In this document: piece after piece, positions 8,905 through 19,300 of the stretch
Numbering within the stretch: position 1 is the first letter of the stretch
Layout: each line of letters begins with the position of its first letter
NCBI RefSeq assembly: GCF_016862515.1
Contig: NZ_BONC01000053.1
Coordinates: forward strand, 1 to 55,009
Direction: 5' to 3'
Length of the DNA: 55,009 nt
From: Asanoa iriomotensis
Lineage (GTDB): Bacteria > Actinomycetota > Actinomycetes > Mycobacteriales > Micromonosporaceae
The notes under the pieces: generated by a model
Database searches by the model: none
Seen by the model: only the letters and a program-made list of their open reading frames with translations
What the model was told of the DNA's origin: nothing
Made by a program: the position numbers and the translations under genes

Positions 8905-9891
8905 GTGATCGACGTTCCGCTTTCCGTGCTCGATGTCGCCCCCGTCGCCGCCAACGGCTCGCCCGGTGAGGCGCTCGCCCATACGACCGCCCTCGCCCGC
9001 CGCACCGAGGAGCTCGGCTTCCGCCGGTTCTGGGTGGCCGAGCACCACAACATGCCCGCCATCGCGTCCTCGGCGCCGGCCGTCCTGCTGGCGCACCTGG
9101 CCGCGAACACCTCGACGATGCGGGTGGGCTCCGGCGGCGTGATGCTGCCGAACCACGCCCCGCTGGTCGTCGCCGAGCAGTTCGGCACGCTCGCGGCGCT
9201 GCACCCCGGGCGGATCGACCTGGGCATCGGCCGGGCGCCGGGCACCGACCAGGCGACCGCGCTGGCGCTGCGCCGGACCGTCGAAGGGCTCTCCGCGGAG
9301 CAGTTCCCGCAGGAGCTGGCCAGCCTGTTCAACTTCTTCACCCAGGACGAGCCGGGGCCGATCGTCGCCTCGCCGGGCGCCGGGGAGCGGCCCGAGGTGT
9401 GGCTGCTCGGGTCGAGCGGCTACAGCGCACAGCTCGCCGGCCTGCTCGGGCTGCCGTTCGCCTTCGCGCACCACTTCAGCGCGCAGAACACGCTGCCGGC
9501 GCTGGCGCTCTACCGGGACCGCTTCACGCCGTCGCGCTGGCTGGACGAGCCGTACGCGATGGTCGCGGTCTCGGTCGTCTGCGCGGACACCGACGAGCGC
9601 GCCCAGTTCCTCTCCGGGCCGGCCGGGCTGTCGTTCCTGCGGCTGCGCCAGGGTCGCCCGCAGCCCCTGGCCACGCCGGAGGTGGCCGCCGCCCACCCGT
9701 ACACCGAGGTGGAGCGGATCTTCATGGCCGACCGCCAGGTCGGGCAGGCGGTCGGCTCTCCGTCGACGGTCGCCGGGCAGCTTTCCGCGTTGCTCGAGGC
9801 CACCAGGGCGGACGAGCTGATGCTCACCACGATGGTGTACGACGTCGAGGACCGGATCCGGTCGTTCGAGCTGGTGTCTCAGCTCACGTAG
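8905..9891 (+). CDS. LLM-class flavin-dependent oxidoreductase (MsnO8-like)
   Basis: A 328-residue luciferase-like enzyme with the short N-terminus ([21 protein letters not shown]), [17 protein letters not shown] and '[14 protein letters not shown]' motifs typical of the MsnO8/bacterial luciferase-like subgroup. It probably uses FMN rather than F420, in contrast to the preceding gene. The substrate is unknown. The GTG start at 8905 has no strong Shine-Dalgarno. The 3' end overlaps the convergent rhamnogalacturonan lyase by 13 bp, leaving no room for a separate terminator. Confidence 0.88.
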   Translation: MIDVPLSVLDVAPVAANGSPGEALAHTTALARRTEELGFRRFWVAEHHNMPAIASSAPAVLLAHLAANTSTMRVGSGGVMLPNHAPLVVAEQFGTLAALHPGRIDLGIGRAPGTDQATALALRRTVEGLSAEQFPQELASLFNFFTQDEPGPIVASPGAGERPEVWLLGSSGYSAQLAGLLGLPFAFAHHFSAQNTLPALALYRDRFTPSRWLDEPYAMVAVSVVCADTDERAQFLSGPAGLSFLRLRQGRPQPLATPEVAAAHPYTEVERIFMADRQVGQAVGSPSTVAGQLSALLEATRADELMLTTMVYDVEDRIRSFELVSQLT

Positions 9892-12074
9892 ACGTTGGGG
9901 CGCGCCGGCTGCGCCATCCCGTTGCCGACGAAGAAGCTCGGGTGGGGCGGCTGGTTGTAGGCGGTGTTCTGCCAGGCGAGCGCGACCCGGTACATGGGGT
10001 CGTGCACGAGGGTGTGGATCCTGCGGTCGGTCGCGGCGGGTGTCGCGTAGATCCGCAGGGCGGTGCTGTCGCTCGTGCGCCAGATCACCTCCTCCCGCCA
10101 GTCGCCGAGGATGTCGCCGGAAAGCGCCGGGGTGGCCTTGGTGCCGTTGTTGCTGGCCACCCCGGAGCCGGTGAGCAGCCGGGTGTCGCCGCCGGTGCCG
10201 TACTTGTCGATCCGGGTCTGGTCGAGCAGCTCGCGCACCGGGTCGCCGTCCCACCAGACGACGAAGTTCGTCGACGACGGCTTGCGGCCGAGGTTGGCGC
10301 CGCTGGTCGACCGGAGGCCGTCGACGGCGGCGGACCACGACTCGGCGCCGGGGCTGCCGGCGTAGACGTCGGCGGCCACGCCGCGGCCGTTGTCGCCCGC
10401 GGGTGCGGTCGACCAGAGCACCTGTCCGGTACGCGCGTCGGCGAACCAGGAGGCCGGCTTGGTGCCGTCCTCGGAGACCTTGAAGTATTCGAGCCCCTGC
10501 CGGGCCGGGTCCAGGTCGCCGAGGTGTGCGGCGTCGCCGTGGTTGTTCCTGGTGTTCCACAGTGGAGATCCGTTGTCGTCGACGGTCATCGCACCGAACA
10601 CGACCTCGTCGCGGCCGTCGGCGTCCACGTCGCCGATCGTCAGGCTGTGGTTGCCCTGACCGGCGTAGGCGCTGCCCGCGGAGTTGGAGTCGAAGGTCCA
10701 GCGCCGTTGCAGGCTTCCGGTGCGGAAGTCGTAGGCGACGATGACCGTGCGGGTGTAGTAACCGCGCGAGACGATCAGCGATGGTCGGGTGCCGTCGAGG
10801 TAGGCGGTGCCGGCGAGGAAGCGGTCGACCCGGTTGCCGTACGAGTCGCCCCAGCTCGACACGGTGCCGCGCGGCGGTTGGTAGTCCACCGTGGACCTGA
10901 CGGCACCGGTGCGGCCGTCGAACATCGTGAGGAACTCCGGGCCGGAGAGCACGTAGCCGCTGCTGTTGCGGTGGTCGGCGTTGGCGTCGCCGATCACCTG
11001 GCCCGTGCCGGAGCGGCTGCCGTCGGCGGTCTTCATGGCCACCTCGGCGGCGCCGTCGCCGTCGTAGTCGTACACCTGGAACTGGGTGTAGTGCGCGCCC
11101 GCGCGGATGTTGCGGCCGAGGTCGATCCGCCACAGCCGGGCGCCGTCGAGGCGGTAGGCGTCGACGACGACCGGGCCCGTGTAGCCGGACTGCGAGTTGT
11201 CCTTGCTGTTGGACGGATCCCACTTGAGCAGGATCTCGTAGTCCCCGTCGCCGTCCAGGTCGCCGACGCTCGCGTCGTTGGCGCTGTAGGTGTACGCCTC
11301 GCCGGTCGGTGTCGTGCCGCCGTCGGGGCGCTGGATGGGGACGTCGAGGTAGCCGTTGGCGAAGCGCAGGGCCGCTGGGCTCGCGGCCTGCTCGACGCCG
11401 TTGACGACCGCGCGGACCGTGTAGCTCGCGTCGGCGGCCGCGCCGGCGTCGAGGTAGTTGGTGCTGGCGGTGATCGGGGTCGAGGTCACCCGGGTGGTGC
11501 CGCGGTAGACGTGGAAGCCGGTGTTGGTGGGCTCGGTGCCGAGCAGGCGCCAGGAGACGAGGTTGCCGTTGCCGGAGCGGACGCTGATGGCACCGCGGTC
11601 GAGGTCTTCCACCTGTTTTGCGCCCGCCTGCGGTGGCTGGGTCGTCGGTGGCGGTGTGGTCGGCGTCGGGTTGCCAGGCGCGCCGGTGCAGGCCGTGCCG
11701 TTGAGGGAGAACGTCGCCGGTGCCGGGTTGCTGCCGGTCCACGCCCCGTTGAAGCCGAACGCCGCCGTGCCGTTGGTCGGCAGCGCCGCGTTGTAGCCGG
11801 CGTCGCGGGCCGTGACCGCCGCCCCGGACTGGGTCACGGTCGCGTTCCACGCCTGGGTGACCGTCTGGCCGGCGGTGTAGCTCCAGGCCAGCGCCCACCC
11901 GTTGAGCGGGTCGCCGAGGTTGGTGACGGTCACGTTCGCGCCGAACCCGCCCTGCCACTGGTTGGTCACCGCGTAGTCGACCCGGCACCCCGCCGCCGCG
12001 GCGGCGGTGCCCACCGCGGCGGCGAGGCTCGCGCCGAGGACCGCGGTCGCCGTCACGACCGCGATCGTCCTCAT
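9879..12074 (-). CDS. Secreted rhamnogalacturonan lyase, PL11 with N-terminal CBM2
   Basis: A 731-residue secreted enzyme. A signal peptide (residues 1-~28, Ala-rich) precedes a CBM2 (~29-130, starting [20 protein letters not shown]), a Pro/Thr linker, and a PL11 domain (~150-731). PL11 features include the '[25 protein letters not shown]' opening (split by one linker turn) and several Asp-rich Ca-binding loops such as [25 protein letters not shown] and DVDADGRDE. It should cleave the rhamnogalacturonan-I backbone of pectin outside the cell. Its ATG overlaps the upstream GH9 stop as TAATG, so the two secreted enzymes are translationally coupled. Confidence 0.93.
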   Translation of the reverse strand: MRTIAVVTATAVLGASLAAAVGTAAAAAGCRVDYAVTNQWQGGFGANVTVTNLGDPLNGWALAWSYTAGQTVTQAWNATVTQSGAAVTARDAGYNAALPTNGTAAFGFNGAWTGSNPAPATFSLNGTACTGAPGNPTPTTPPPTTQPPQAGAKQVEDLDRGAISVRSGNGNLVSWRLLGTEPTNTGFHVYRGTTRVTSTPITASTNYLDAGAAADASYTVRAVVNGVEQAASPAALRFANGYLDVPIQRPDGGTTPTGEAYTYSANDASVGDLDGDGDYEILLKWDPSNSKDNSQSGYTGPVVVDAYRLDGARLWRIDLGRNIRAGAHYTQFQVYDYDGDGAAEVAMKTADGSRSGTGQVIGDANADHRNSSGYVLSGPEFLTMFDGRTGAVRSTVDYQPPRGTVSSWGDSYGNRVDRFLAGTAYLDGTRPSLIVSRGYYTRTVIVAYDFRTGSLQRRWTFDSNSAGSAYAGQGNHSLTIGDVDADGRDEVVFGAMTVDDNGSPLWNTRNNHGDAAHLGDLDPARQGLEYFKVSEDGTKPASWFADARTGQVLWSTAPAGDNGRGVAADVYAGSPGAESWSAAVDGLRSTSGANLGRKPSSTNFVVWWDGDPVRELLDQTRIDKYGTGGDTRLLTGSGVASNNGTKATPALSGDILGDWREEVIWRTSDSTALRIYATPAATDRRIHTLVHDPMYRVALAWQNTAYNQPPHPSFFVGNGMAQPARPNVYVS

Positions 12075-15000
12075 TACGAGCACCGGCTTCCGTTGACGGT
12101 CACCAGGCCCGGCGCGGGGTTGGCGTAGGAGGACGACTGGGTGGCGTTGAAGCCGAACATGACGGAGGCTCCGGGCTGGAGGCGGGCGTTGTAGGACTCG
12201 TTGCGCGCGGTCAGCACCGCGCCGGCCTGGCTCGCCTGCGCCATCCACGCCTCGCGCAGCCGCTGGTCGCCGGTGAACGCGAACCGCGCGGTCCAGCCGT
12301 TGACCGGCGCGCTGCCGGTGTTGGTGATGTCGAGCTGGCCGGTGAAGCCCCCACCGCCCTGCCAGGTGCCGTAGTTGGTGTAGACCACGCGGCAGGAGAT
12401 CCCCGCCGGTGCGCTCCGATCGGCGAGGAACGAGGCGATCCAGGCGAGCGCCGAGTTCCAGTTCACGGCGACCTCGTTGGTGGCGTACGAGTTGATGTCG
12501 TCGACGTAGCAGAACATCGGCTCGCAACCGTCGAGGAGCTGCTTGGCGAACGGGTCGTCGAGGCCGGCGTTGGCGCCCCCGGCGATCGATCCGGCCGGCG
12601 GGTGCGGCAGCGCGGGGTCGAGCTGGTTGGCGAAGATGCGGCTGTGCTGGTTCTCGGAGGCGTTCTCGCCCCAACCGGTCACATAGGACTGGTTGAGCGC
12701 GTTGCGGCCGAGGACGTAGTCCATCGCCTCGACCGCGCCGGTGCGGTACCTGGCCTGTCCCGTCAGGTCGAAGGCGGTGGCCAGCACGACGGCGTTGTTG
12801 ATGATGTTGCTGTTGGCGCCCCAGAAGTAGGCGCCGGGTCCGCCGAACATCGGCAGGCCGTACGCCTGGCCGGCCGCGGTGGCCAGGTAGGCGTCGGCGG
12901 CGGCCGCCACCGAGGCGCGGATGCGGGTCCTCTCGGCCGCCGGCAGTCCGCTGGGGACCGTCGCCAGGTCGAGCCGGCCGAGCGCGGCGGTGCTGCCCCA
13001 GGAGAAGCCGGTCGCGGAGAAGACGTCGCCGGTGTGGTGCGGGCTGGCTTCCAGGTCGGTGCGGTAGGCCGGCGTTCCGGTCGTGAGGTAGAGCTCGGCG
13101 GCCGCCCAGTAGAACTCGTCGGTCACGTCGTTGTCGCTGTAGGCGCCGCCGCCGTTGCCGTCGTTGGCGCTGGCGTAGACGGCGGGGTGCGCCTTCGCGG
13201 CCGCATAGGCCGTCCTGGCCGCCGCCAGGGCCCGGTCGGCGAAGGCCGCGTCGTAGGGAGCCCACAGGCGGGCGCCCTGCGCCGCGGCGGCGGCCAGGTT
13301 GAGCGTCGCGGCGGTCGAGGGCGGGTGCAGCTCGCGGGGCTGCGGGTCGGCCTGCGGTGCGAGCGGAAGACCGGTCCAGTTCTGGTCGTGCAGCTTGTGG
13401 TGCGCCATGCCGGCCAGCGGTTTGCCCGCCGGGACCTGCATGCGCAGCAGCCATTCCAGCTCCCACCGGGCTTCGTCGAGGATGTCCGGCACGTTGTTGC
13501 CGCGCTCGGGCACCCGCAGCGTGCCGTCGCCGAGGGCGGCGCCGAAACCGGCGGTCGGTGCGGTCTTCGTGCGCTCGTAGGCGCTCAGCAGTTGCGCGGT
13601 CGCGATGCCGCCGTTGACCACGTATTTGCCGTGGTCGCCGGCGTCGTACCAGCCGCCGCGGGCGTCCAGCCGGTAGTCGCAGACGCCGGGCTGGCACGGC
13701 ACGTCGGTGTCGCCCTGGTTGGGTGCGACGCCGAGGTGGCCGGCGGGGCGGGCGTACGCGGCACCGACCAGGCCGCCGTCGATCGCGATGCCGCTGCGCT
13801 GGATGTAGAAGAACTGCAGGGAGTCGGAGCGGAGCTGGTCGTAGAGCGTCCCGCTGATGTCGAACGGGTGGCTGGTCTCCCCGTCGGCGGCGAGCGTCAG
13901 GTGCTGCGCCTGTGCCGCGTACCCGGTGAAGTCGATGGTGTGGACGTTCTGACCGGACGCCGCGTCGGTGCCGCGCGGCGTCGTGGTGCCGCTGCGCACG
14001 ACGACGCCGGCGCTGTTCTGGAGCTGCCACGGCAGCGCGGTGGTGGCGTCGGTGACGAGGGTGGCGCGCTTCGGGCCGTCGGGCAGGTAGCCGACCTGGT
14101 TGACGCGGACGCGGGGCCCGGTGTCGGGCACGTAGGGCGGCTCGGCCTCGCCGCCGCGCAGGCTCACGTTGTCGAGGCAGAGGCGGTAGCCGGCCGGGTT
14201 GGCGCCGACCTGGAACGCGACCTGCCCGGCCGGGGTGTCGTCGGGCGCGGTGAAGGTGAACTCGTAGTGGTCGCCCGCCGGGGTCAGGGCGAGGTCACGA
14301 CTGAAATAACCGGTGTACGGCTCGGCGCCGAGCTGCACGGCCACTCTGACGGTCGCATTCGGGTCGGCGCTGGCATCGAAGCTGAGCGTGTAGGTCGCGC
14401 CGGCGGTGAGGAGGACGTCGTTCTGGCCGACGCCGCCGTCCCACGGGTTGGCCAGCCCGCCGGGCACCGCGGAGCAGAGCCGCCCGTCCTCGACGGCCGT
14501 GCTGGTGGTGCCGTAGGAGTACCAGCCGGCGGTCCCGTCGCCGAAGTCGCCGTTCTCGATCTGCTCGGGCGCCAGGTCACTGTCGCTGGTGAGGCTGACG
14601 TCGTCGATGCAGACGGTGTACGGGTCCGCCTTGCCGCCGAGCTGCAGGGTGAAGGTCCCGTCGGCGGCGGTCAGGCCGCTGGTGAAGGTGTGTGCCGCCG
14701 CCTGACCATCCGGACTCACCGACGTCGAGAGCACGGTGGTGTACGGCGCCGCGTTGAGCTGGACGTTGGCCGTGACGGTGGTGTCCACTGTGGTGTCGGC
14801 GGTGAACCGGAGCGTGTATTCGGCGCCGTCGACCAGCGGGATGCCGTTGTGGCCGATCGCCACGTCCCAGGGGTTCGCGGTGCCGCCGGGCACGTCGACG
14901 CAGAGCCGCCCGTCGCGCACCGCCAACGTGGTGTTGCCGGTCGCCCACCACGGCGAGGTCCCGCTCTCGAAGGTGCCGTTGGCGATGTGCTCCACGGGCG

Positions 15001-15079
15001 CGGCGCTCGCCGGCGTGCCGACCGCGCCGATCAGGGCGGCGGCGAGCACGACGACGGTGGCGGCAGCACGACGTTTCAC
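12074..15079 (-). CDS. Secreted GH9 endoglucanase/cellobiohydrolase: CBM4-CBM4-Ig-GH9-CBM2
   Basis: About 1001 residues. A signal peptide (~1-27) is followed by two tandem CBM4/9-type domains (~30-165 and ~172-310, each ending 'CIDDVSL'/'CLDNVSL'), a CelD_N Ig-like domain (~322-410), the GH9 catalytic domain (~415-880) with the DAGDHGKYV catalytic Asp motif and the C-terminal NEVAVNW Glu motif, and a CBM2 (~900-1001). It resembles processive CelK/CbhA-type GH9 cellulases. The GTG at 15079 is preceded by AAGGGA at good spacing; an ATG at 15103 lacks one. It is the first gene of a two-gene operon with PL11 behind a CelR-type operator. Confidence 0.93.
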   Translation of the reverse strand: MKRRAAATVVVLAAALIGAVGTPASAAPVEHIANGTFESGTSPWWATGNTTLAVRDGRLCVDVPGGTANPWDVAIGHNGIPLVDGAEYTLRFTADTTVDTTVTANVQLNAAPYTTVLSTSVSPDGQAAAHTFTSGLTAADGTFTLQLGGKADPYTVCIDDVSLTSDSDLAPEQIENGDFGDGTAGWYSYGTTSTAVEDGRLCSAVPGGLANPWDGGVGQNDVLLTAGATYTLSFDASADPNATVRVAVQLGAEPYTGYFSRDLALTPAGDHYEFTFTAPDDTPAGQVAFQVGANPAGYRLCLDNVSLRGGEAEPPYVPDTGPRVRVNQVGYLPDGPKRATLVTDATTALPWQLQNSAGVVVRSGTTTPRGTDAASGQNVHTIDFTGYAAQAQHLTLAADGETSHPFDISGTLYDQLRSDSLQFFYIQRSGIAIDGGLVGAAYARPAGHLGVAPNQGDTDVPCQPGVCDYRLDARGGWYDAGDHGKYVVNGGIATAQLLSAYERTKTAPTAGFGAALGDGTLRVPERGNNVPDILDEARWELEWLLRMQVPAGKPLAGMAHHKLHDQNWTGLPLAPQADPQPRELHPPSTAATLNLAAAAAQGARLWAPYDAAFADRALAAARTAYAAAKAHPAVYASANDGNGGGAYSDNDVTDEFYWAAAELYLTTGTPAYRTDLEASPHHTGDVFSATGFSWGSTAALGRLDLATVPSGLPAAERTRIRASVAAAADAYLATAAGQAYGLPMFGGPGAYFWGANSNIINNAVVLATAFDLTGQARYRTGAVEAMDYVLGRNALNQSYVTGWGENASENQHSRIFANQLDPALPHPPAGSIAGGANAGLDDPFAKQLLDGCEPMFCYVDDINSYATNEVAVNWNSALAWIASFLADRSAPAGISCRVVYTNYGTWQGGGGFTGQLDITNTGSAPVNGWTARFAFTGDQRLREAWMAQASQAGAVLTARNESYNARLQPGASVMFGFNATQSSSYANPAPGLVTVNGSRCS

Positions 15080-15116
15080 GGGCCGTCCCTTCCCATCAGG
15101 CATAGACAGTCATCCT

Positions 15117-15130
15117 TGGAAGCGCTCCCA
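15117..15130. promoter_or_regulatory. CelR/CebR-type operator
   Basis: TGGAAGCGCTCCCA matches the 14-bp palindrome TGGGAGCGCTCCCA bound by cellobiose-responsive LacI-family repressors CelR (Thermobifida) and CebR (Streptomyces) at 13 of 14 positions. It abuts the -10 of the GH9 promoter, an ideal repression site. Confidence 0.85.
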
Positions 15131-15158
15131 TGTTGCCATCGCGTTTCACGACTGTCAA
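15130..15158 (-). promoter_or_regulatory. Promoter of the GH9-PL11 operon
   Basis: On the minus strand TTGACA (15153-15158) and CAACAT (15130-15135) are 17 bp apart. The CelR-type operator follows directly over the expected transcription start. The -35 is only 13 bp from the end of the upstream kinase-like gene. Confidence 0.65.
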
Positions 15159-15170
15159 TGTCACCGGGCG

Positions 15171-15998
15171 TCAGTCAGGAATGGCGGCCAGGTAGGCGTC
15201 GATGCGCTCGGCGAGCCCGCGAAGCCGGGCCAGCGCGTCGTCGACCTGATCCTCTCGATGTCGCGCGACGTAGTCCAGCCACCCGCCCTGCGCCTCGACC
15301 CAGCCGCCGAAGACCCAAGGCTCGGGCGGCACTCTCCGCCCATAGGCGCGCAGCGCCTCGGCGAAGGTCGCGGTGTCGTCGCCGCTCCAGTCGAGGGCGA
15401 GGCCCACGGCCTCACACACGGCCCCGACGGGCCCGGCAGCATCCCCGTCGAGGGCGAGCAGCATGCCGTCCACCCGGAGAAGGGTGTTCTTCCGGTCGAG
15501 ATCGCGGTGGCTGTCGACGACCAGCACCGGCTCGTGCGTCGGCGCCACGCGGCGGCCCAGTTCAGCCAGGTCCGGGCCCCAACCGTCGGCCGCCCACGGC
15601 CCTGCGGGGGTTGGCTCCCATCGCGGATCGCCGTGTTCGTGGATCTTCCTGAGCAGGTTGGCCGCGTCCGCGGCGGTGCCTTCGCCTGACGTGCCGTCGA
15701 CCCAGCGGTGCACCCGGAACAGTGCGCCACCGACCTCCGCGAGCGCCCGCCCGTCGTGCGGCATCGGCTCCGGCATCGCGATGCCCGCCGCCCAGGCCCG
15801 GCACTCGACGGCGTACGCGGCCTCGACGTTGCCCACGAAGTCGGGCCGATCGGCGTTGACGACCATCCGCTTGACCGCGAATACCCCGCGCGTGGTGACC
15901 AGCTTCCACAGCTCGTTGGACAGTCCCCCGGTCACCCGCACGGCGTCGCACACGGGCCGCCCGAGCCCGAACCGAGCGGCCACGTCCTCGATCGCCAC
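15171..15998 (-). CDS. Aminoglycoside phosphotransferase (APH)/choline-kinase-like protein
   Basis: A 275-residue small-molecule kinase-like protein. Visible kinase features are the glycine turn VTGGLSNELWKLVT, the ATP-site Lys in FAVKRMVV, the catalytic loop DSHRDLDRKNTLL with Asp and Asn, and the metal-binding LALDGDAAG. The length is typical of the APH family. The GTG at 15998 follows GAGGA; longer upstream starts would overlap the previous gene. The substrate is unknown: many such proteins phosphorylate sugars, choline or macrolide-type compounds, and resistance should not be assumed. It is the last gene of a five-gene minus-strand run. Confidence 0.82.
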   Translation of the reverse strand: MAIEDVAARFGLGRPVCDAVRVTGGLSNELWKLVTTRGVFAVKRMVVNADRPDFVGNVEAAYAVECRAWAAGIAMPEPMPHDGRALAEVGGALFRVHRWVDGTSGEGTAADAANLLRKIHEHGDPRWEPTPAGPWAADGWGPDLAELGRRVAPTHEPVLVVDSHRDLDRKNTLLRVDGMLLALDGDAAGPVGAVCEAVGLALDWSGDDTATFAEALRAYGRRVPPEPWVFGGWVEAQGGWLDYVARHREDQVDDALARLRGLAERIDAYLAAIPD

Positions 15999-16051
15999 CG
16001 CTCGATCCTCATCTGGATCCACCCGCGTGGCGACTGCTTTACGCGGTCGGG

Positions 16052-16858
16052 TCAGATGTCGATGTCGGCGACGACCGGGTAGTGGTCGCTGGCGCGGTCG
16101 GCGGTCGGTGTCCGCAGGATGCGGCACGAGCGCACGTGTTCGGCCAGGGCCGGCGTCGCGAACAGGTAGTCCAGTCGCATGCCGGAGAACTCGGCTCCGC
16201 CCAGGGCGGTCGGTGCCGTCTCGGGCGGGCCCTCGCCGACGGCGCGGAAGACGTCGACCATGCCGGCGGCGTCGAGGGCGGCGATGGCCCGGGTGTCGAC
16301 CCGGCCGACCGGGCCGACGTCACGGTCCGTGTGTTCGCGGCCGGGCGGGCGCCAGCGCAGGTGCCGGACCCGGTACGGCGGCGGGAGCGCCCGCAGCCGG
16401 TCGTGGTGGTCGGTCCACGGGTCCAGGGTGTTGAGGTCGCCGAGCACGAGGGCCAGCCGGGCGTTGCCGACCGCGTTGACGAGCCAGCGGGCCTCGTGCA
16501 TCCGGCGCCAGCCCCAGTGCGGGTGCAGGTGCGCGGAGATGACCGTGAGCGGGCCGCCGAGGGTGGCGACGACGACCCGGGCGGCGGCGTGGTGGAACGG
16601 GCGGGCGACGGAGCCGGCGGCGAGCACCGTCCAGTCCGGGTTCGTCAGGACCGCTACCGGCTGGCCCCAGGAGGAGCGGGCGCGGACCATCCGCATGCCG
16701 ACGCGTTTCGCGAGCCAGGGTCCGGAGTCGCCACGGAGTTCTTGGAGGGCCACCACGTCAGGCACCTCGTTGGCGATGACGTCCGCGATGGCCTCAAGCC
16801 GGGTGCCGCGCGAACCGTCGTACCCCCCGGTCTTGATGTTGTAGGTCATCACCCGCAT
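16052..16858 (-). CDS. Endonuclease/exonuclease/phosphatase-family hydrolase
   Basis: A 268-residue EEP-fold metal-dependent hydrolase. Motifs: TYNIKTGG (Asn), ALQELRGD (metal Glu), ISAHLHPHWG (His), LALVLGDLNT (Asp-x-Asn) and the C-terminal ASDHYPVVADI (Asp-His). No signal peptide is seen, so it should act in the cytosol. Substrates in the family include nucleic acids, inositol phosphates and sphingolipids. Its placement after a lipid phosphatase and a lipid kinase suggests a phospholipid or phosphoester substrate, as inference. Its start lies 65 bp inside the 3' end of the PAP2 gene; an ATG three codons later is possible. Confidence 0.87.
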   Translation of the reverse strand: MRVMTYNIKTGGYDGSRGTRLEAIADVIANEVPDVVALQELRGDSGPWLAKRVGMRMVRARSSWGQPVAVLTNPDWTVLAAGSVARPFHHAAARVVVATLGGPLTVISAHLHPHWGWRRMHEARWLVNAVGNARLALVLGDLNTLDPWTDHHDRLRALPPPYRVRHLRWRPPGREHTDRDVGPVGRVDTRAIAALDAAGMVDVFRAVGEGPPETAPTALGGAEFSGMRLDYLFATPALAEHVRSCRILRTPTADRASDHYPVVADIDI

Positions 16859-18266
16859 CGGCGGCCGCCGCTTCGGCGTTGGGGCGCAGCACGTAGTAGA
16901 GCAGGCCGACCCACAGCCCGGTCAGGATGATCGCGCCGAGGAAGTCGCTGGGATGGTGCATGCCGCGGTACATCCGCGAGGTGGCGACGACCAGCGGCAT
17001 CACCACGGCGGCCGCGACCGTGAGCCAGCGCCACCACCGGTCGGTGCGGGCCATGACGATCAGCGCGATCGCCGTCCACAGGCACAGGGTCGCCGCGATG
17101 TGGCCGCTGGGGAAGGAGGAGGTCGGCAGGTTTTGGTCGAGGTGCGACACGTCGGGGCGCGGGCGGTCGACGGCGGCGGCCGATGCGAGGAAGAGCGTCA
17201 GCTCGCCGACCATCACCAGCGCGAGGAACAGGATCGGCCGCCATTGCCGCCAGCGTGCCAGAACGAGCGTGCAGAAGACGAGCGACACGGCGAGGATCGT
17301 GTGGGTGTCACCGGCCTTGCTGGCGTAGTGGCTCCACCCGTCGAGCAGTTCGGTCCGGTGGTCGGCGAACCAGCGCGGCACCTGGTCGTCGAGGGCGGCG
17401 AGCACCGTGCCACCGGCGTGGTAACTGGCCCACATGCCGAATCCGAAGAGCGCTCCGAGTACGAGCACCCAGCCGACGACGATCTCGGCACTCTCGACCC
17501 AGGGGTGCGGGAGCACGGCGTTCTCCCGGGGCGCGGGCTTGAGTTCCTTCGCGGCCTCGGGCTCGAGGCCCTCGGTGAGCGCGGGCTCGCGGCGGCCGTC
17601 CTCGCGGCGCCAGAGGCGGAAGGCGTAGTAGGTGACGCCGAGCCAGGCGGCGCCGAGCAGCCAGCCGGCCAGGACGTCGGAGACGAAGTGGACGCCGAGC
17701 GCGATGCGGCTCACACCGACCAGCGCGACGAGCGTCGCGACGGCGGCGATGACGGCGGTGCGCCAACGCTTGGGTACGGCCGGCAGGAAGACCAGGAGCA
17801 ACGAGCCGTAGACCACGAAGGCGCCGAGCGAGTGTCCACTGGGGAAGCTGTTGCCGGGCGCGTGCGCGACGGGGACGTCGACCACGGGCCGCAGCCGGCC
17901 GACGAGCAGCTTGATCGTCGGCTCGAGGGCGAGCGCGCCGAGCCCCGACACGATCACGAAGATCGCGAGCCGGACCTGCCGCCGGATCAGCAGCGCGAGG
18001 ACCGCGAGGATCACGACCCAGACCTTGAGCCCGCCACCGAGGTCGGTGACGAACCGGATGATGTCGAGGAGGCCCTCATGTTCGGAGACGTACGCGTTGA
18101 CGGAGGTGGCGACGCCGTGGTCGAGGTCGTACAGCGGCCCGAACTGGAATCTGACCAGGGCGAGCAGGATGCCGAACGCGATGCCGGCGGCCACGACGGC
18201 GGCGAGCCCGGCCAGGCTCCGCGCGGTGAAGTGCTCCAGCGGTCTGCGCTCGGCCTTCGTCTCCAT
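16794..18266 (-). CDS. Tandem double PAP2-domain membrane phosphatase
   Basis: A 490-residue polytopic membrane protein with two PAP2 halves. The first (~15-215) has the complete triad motifs KLLVGRLRP, NSFPSGHSLG and SRIALGVHFVSDV. The second (~265-465) has TSSFPSGHIAAT and SRMYRGMHHPSDF, but its first motif reads LASAAAVDRPRP, lacking the conserved Lys. A hydrophilic charged linker (~220-250) joins them. The enzyme probably dephosphorylates a membrane lipid phosphate or undecaprenyl diphosphate, using mainly the first active site. It follows the YihY gene after 11 bp and overlaps the EEP gene. Confidence 0.9.
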   Translation of the reverse strand: METKAERRPLEHFTARSLAGLAAVVAAGIAFGILLALVRFQFGPLYDLDHGVATSVNAYVSEHEGLLDIIRFVTDLGGGLKVWVVILAVLALLIRRQVRLAIFVIVSGLGALALEPTIKLLVGRLRPVVDVPVAHAPGNSFPSGHSLGAFVVYGSLLLVFLPAVPKRWRTAVIAAVATLVALVGVSRIALGVHFVSDVLAGWLLGAAWLGVTYYAFRLWRREDGRREPALTEGLEPEAAKELKPAPRENAVLPHPWVESAEIVVGWVLVLGALFGFGMWASYHAGGTVLAALDDQVPRWFADHRTELLDGWSHYASKAGDTHTILAVSLVFCTLVLARWRQWRPILFLALVMVGELTLFLASAAAVDRPRPDVSHLDQNLPTSSFPSGHIAATLCLWTAIALIVMARTDRWWRWLTVAAAVVMPLVVATSRMYRGMHHPSDFLGAIILTGLWVGLLYYVLRPNAEAAAADAGDDLQHQDRGVRRFARHPA

Positions 18267-18277
18267 GAGGCGTTCGT

Positions 18278-19300
18278 TTACCCGGAAGTCGGCTGGTGCA
18301 CACCCTCGTCCTGGGCGGTGTGCTCATCGACGGGGCTGCGCTGGGTGACCGGCTTCCAGAGGTCGGGTTCGGCGGGGTCGGGGGCGCCCACCCGGAGGCC
18401 TTCGAGCTGGGCGGTGAACGCGAACCCGAAGAAGAACGCGATGCCGGTGAGATTGGCCCAGATCAGCAGCGCCATGATCCCGGTGAGCGCGCCGTAGGTC
18501 CGGTTGAAGCTCTCGGCCAGCGAGACGTAGAGGGCGAGCAGGAGGCTGGCACCGACCCAGAGCACGGTCGCGATGCCGGCACCGAAGAGCAGCCAGGACA
18601 GCCCCGGCTGCCGCCGCCTTGGCGTGTGCCGGAAGAGAACGGCGACCGCGAACACGGTGAGCGCGATGGACGCCGGCCAGCGAAGGACGTCGAAGACGAC
18701 GTGCACCCAGCCGCCCCAGCCGTACTCGCGCTGGATGGAGTCCCCGATCGGCCCGCCGGCGACGAGCATGAGGAACCCGAGGAGCATCGGAATGCCGGCG
18801 GCGACGGCGAGCACGGCGGCCCGCGCGTATTTGAACAGTGCGGGCCGGTCACGCTCGACACCGTAAATCCGGTTGGCACCGCGCTCGACCTGCGACATCG
18901 CCATCGTGAGCGCGACGAGCCCGGTGATCAGGCCGAGCGCGAGCGCCAGCTCACCGGTCTCCTCGGTCCGCTCGTCGTCGACGAGCAGCTCACGCACGAC
19001 GTCGACGCTGGCGCCCGGTGTGAGCGCGATGACGGTGTCGGCGACGACCCGGCCGCCGGACTCGACCCCGAGGTCGGTGGTGAGCCCGGTGAGCGCGATC
19101 AGGAAGGGCACCACGGCCAGGCAGAGCTGAAACGCGAACGCCCGGGCGAGACTGAACCCGTCGCCGTACCGCAGCCGCACGAACGCGTCGCGGACCAGGT
19201 GCCATCCGCCGTGGCGCTGGAGGGTGTGCCAGGCGTCGTCGGCGGTGAGCTGATCGGCGGCCATCAACCGCGTTTCCGGAACGATCCGCGTCGAGCTCAT
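18278..19300 (-). CDS. YihY/BrkB-family membrane protein
   Basis: A 340-residue inner-membrane protein with about six transmembrane helices. Family hallmarks include DGFSLARAFAFQLCLAVVPF near residue 50, a central 'MAMSQVERGANRIYGVER' loop, and the late YGALTGIMALLIWANLTGIAFF helix. An acidic cytoplasmic tail ends the protein. The family was once called ribonuclease BN; its function is uncertain. The ATG has a GGAGGG Shine-Dalgarno and overlaps the lipid kinase stop as ATGA, so the two genes are coupled. Confidence 0.9.
   Translation of the reverse strand: MSSTRIVPETRLMAADQLTADDAWHTLQRHGGWHLVRDAFVRLRYGDGFSLARAFAFQLCLAVVPFLIALTGLTTDLGVESGGRVVADTVIALTPGASVDVVRELLVDDERTEETGELALALGLITGLVALTMAMSQVERGANRIYGVERDRPALFKYARAAVLAVAAGIPMLLGFLMLVAGGPIGDSIQREYGWGGWVHVVFDVLRWPASIALTVFAVAVLFRHTPRRRQPGLSWLLFGAGIATVLWVGASLLLALYVSLAESFNRTYGALTGIMALLIWANLTGIAFFFGFAFTAQLEGLRVGAPDPAEPDLWKPVTQRSPVDEHTAQDEGVHQPTSG

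Noticed and set aside
12602-15652. A 1016-codon open frame on the plus strand opposite the GH9 gene
   Set aside because: It is an antisense shadow of high-GC codon bias: Val/Gly/Arg-rich, no domain, and the minus strand holds clear CBM4, GH9 and CBM2 motifs.
15171-15998. Aminoglycoside-resistance gene
   Set aside because: The APH-fold motifs are real, but the family is broad and nothing ties this member to a drug substrate.
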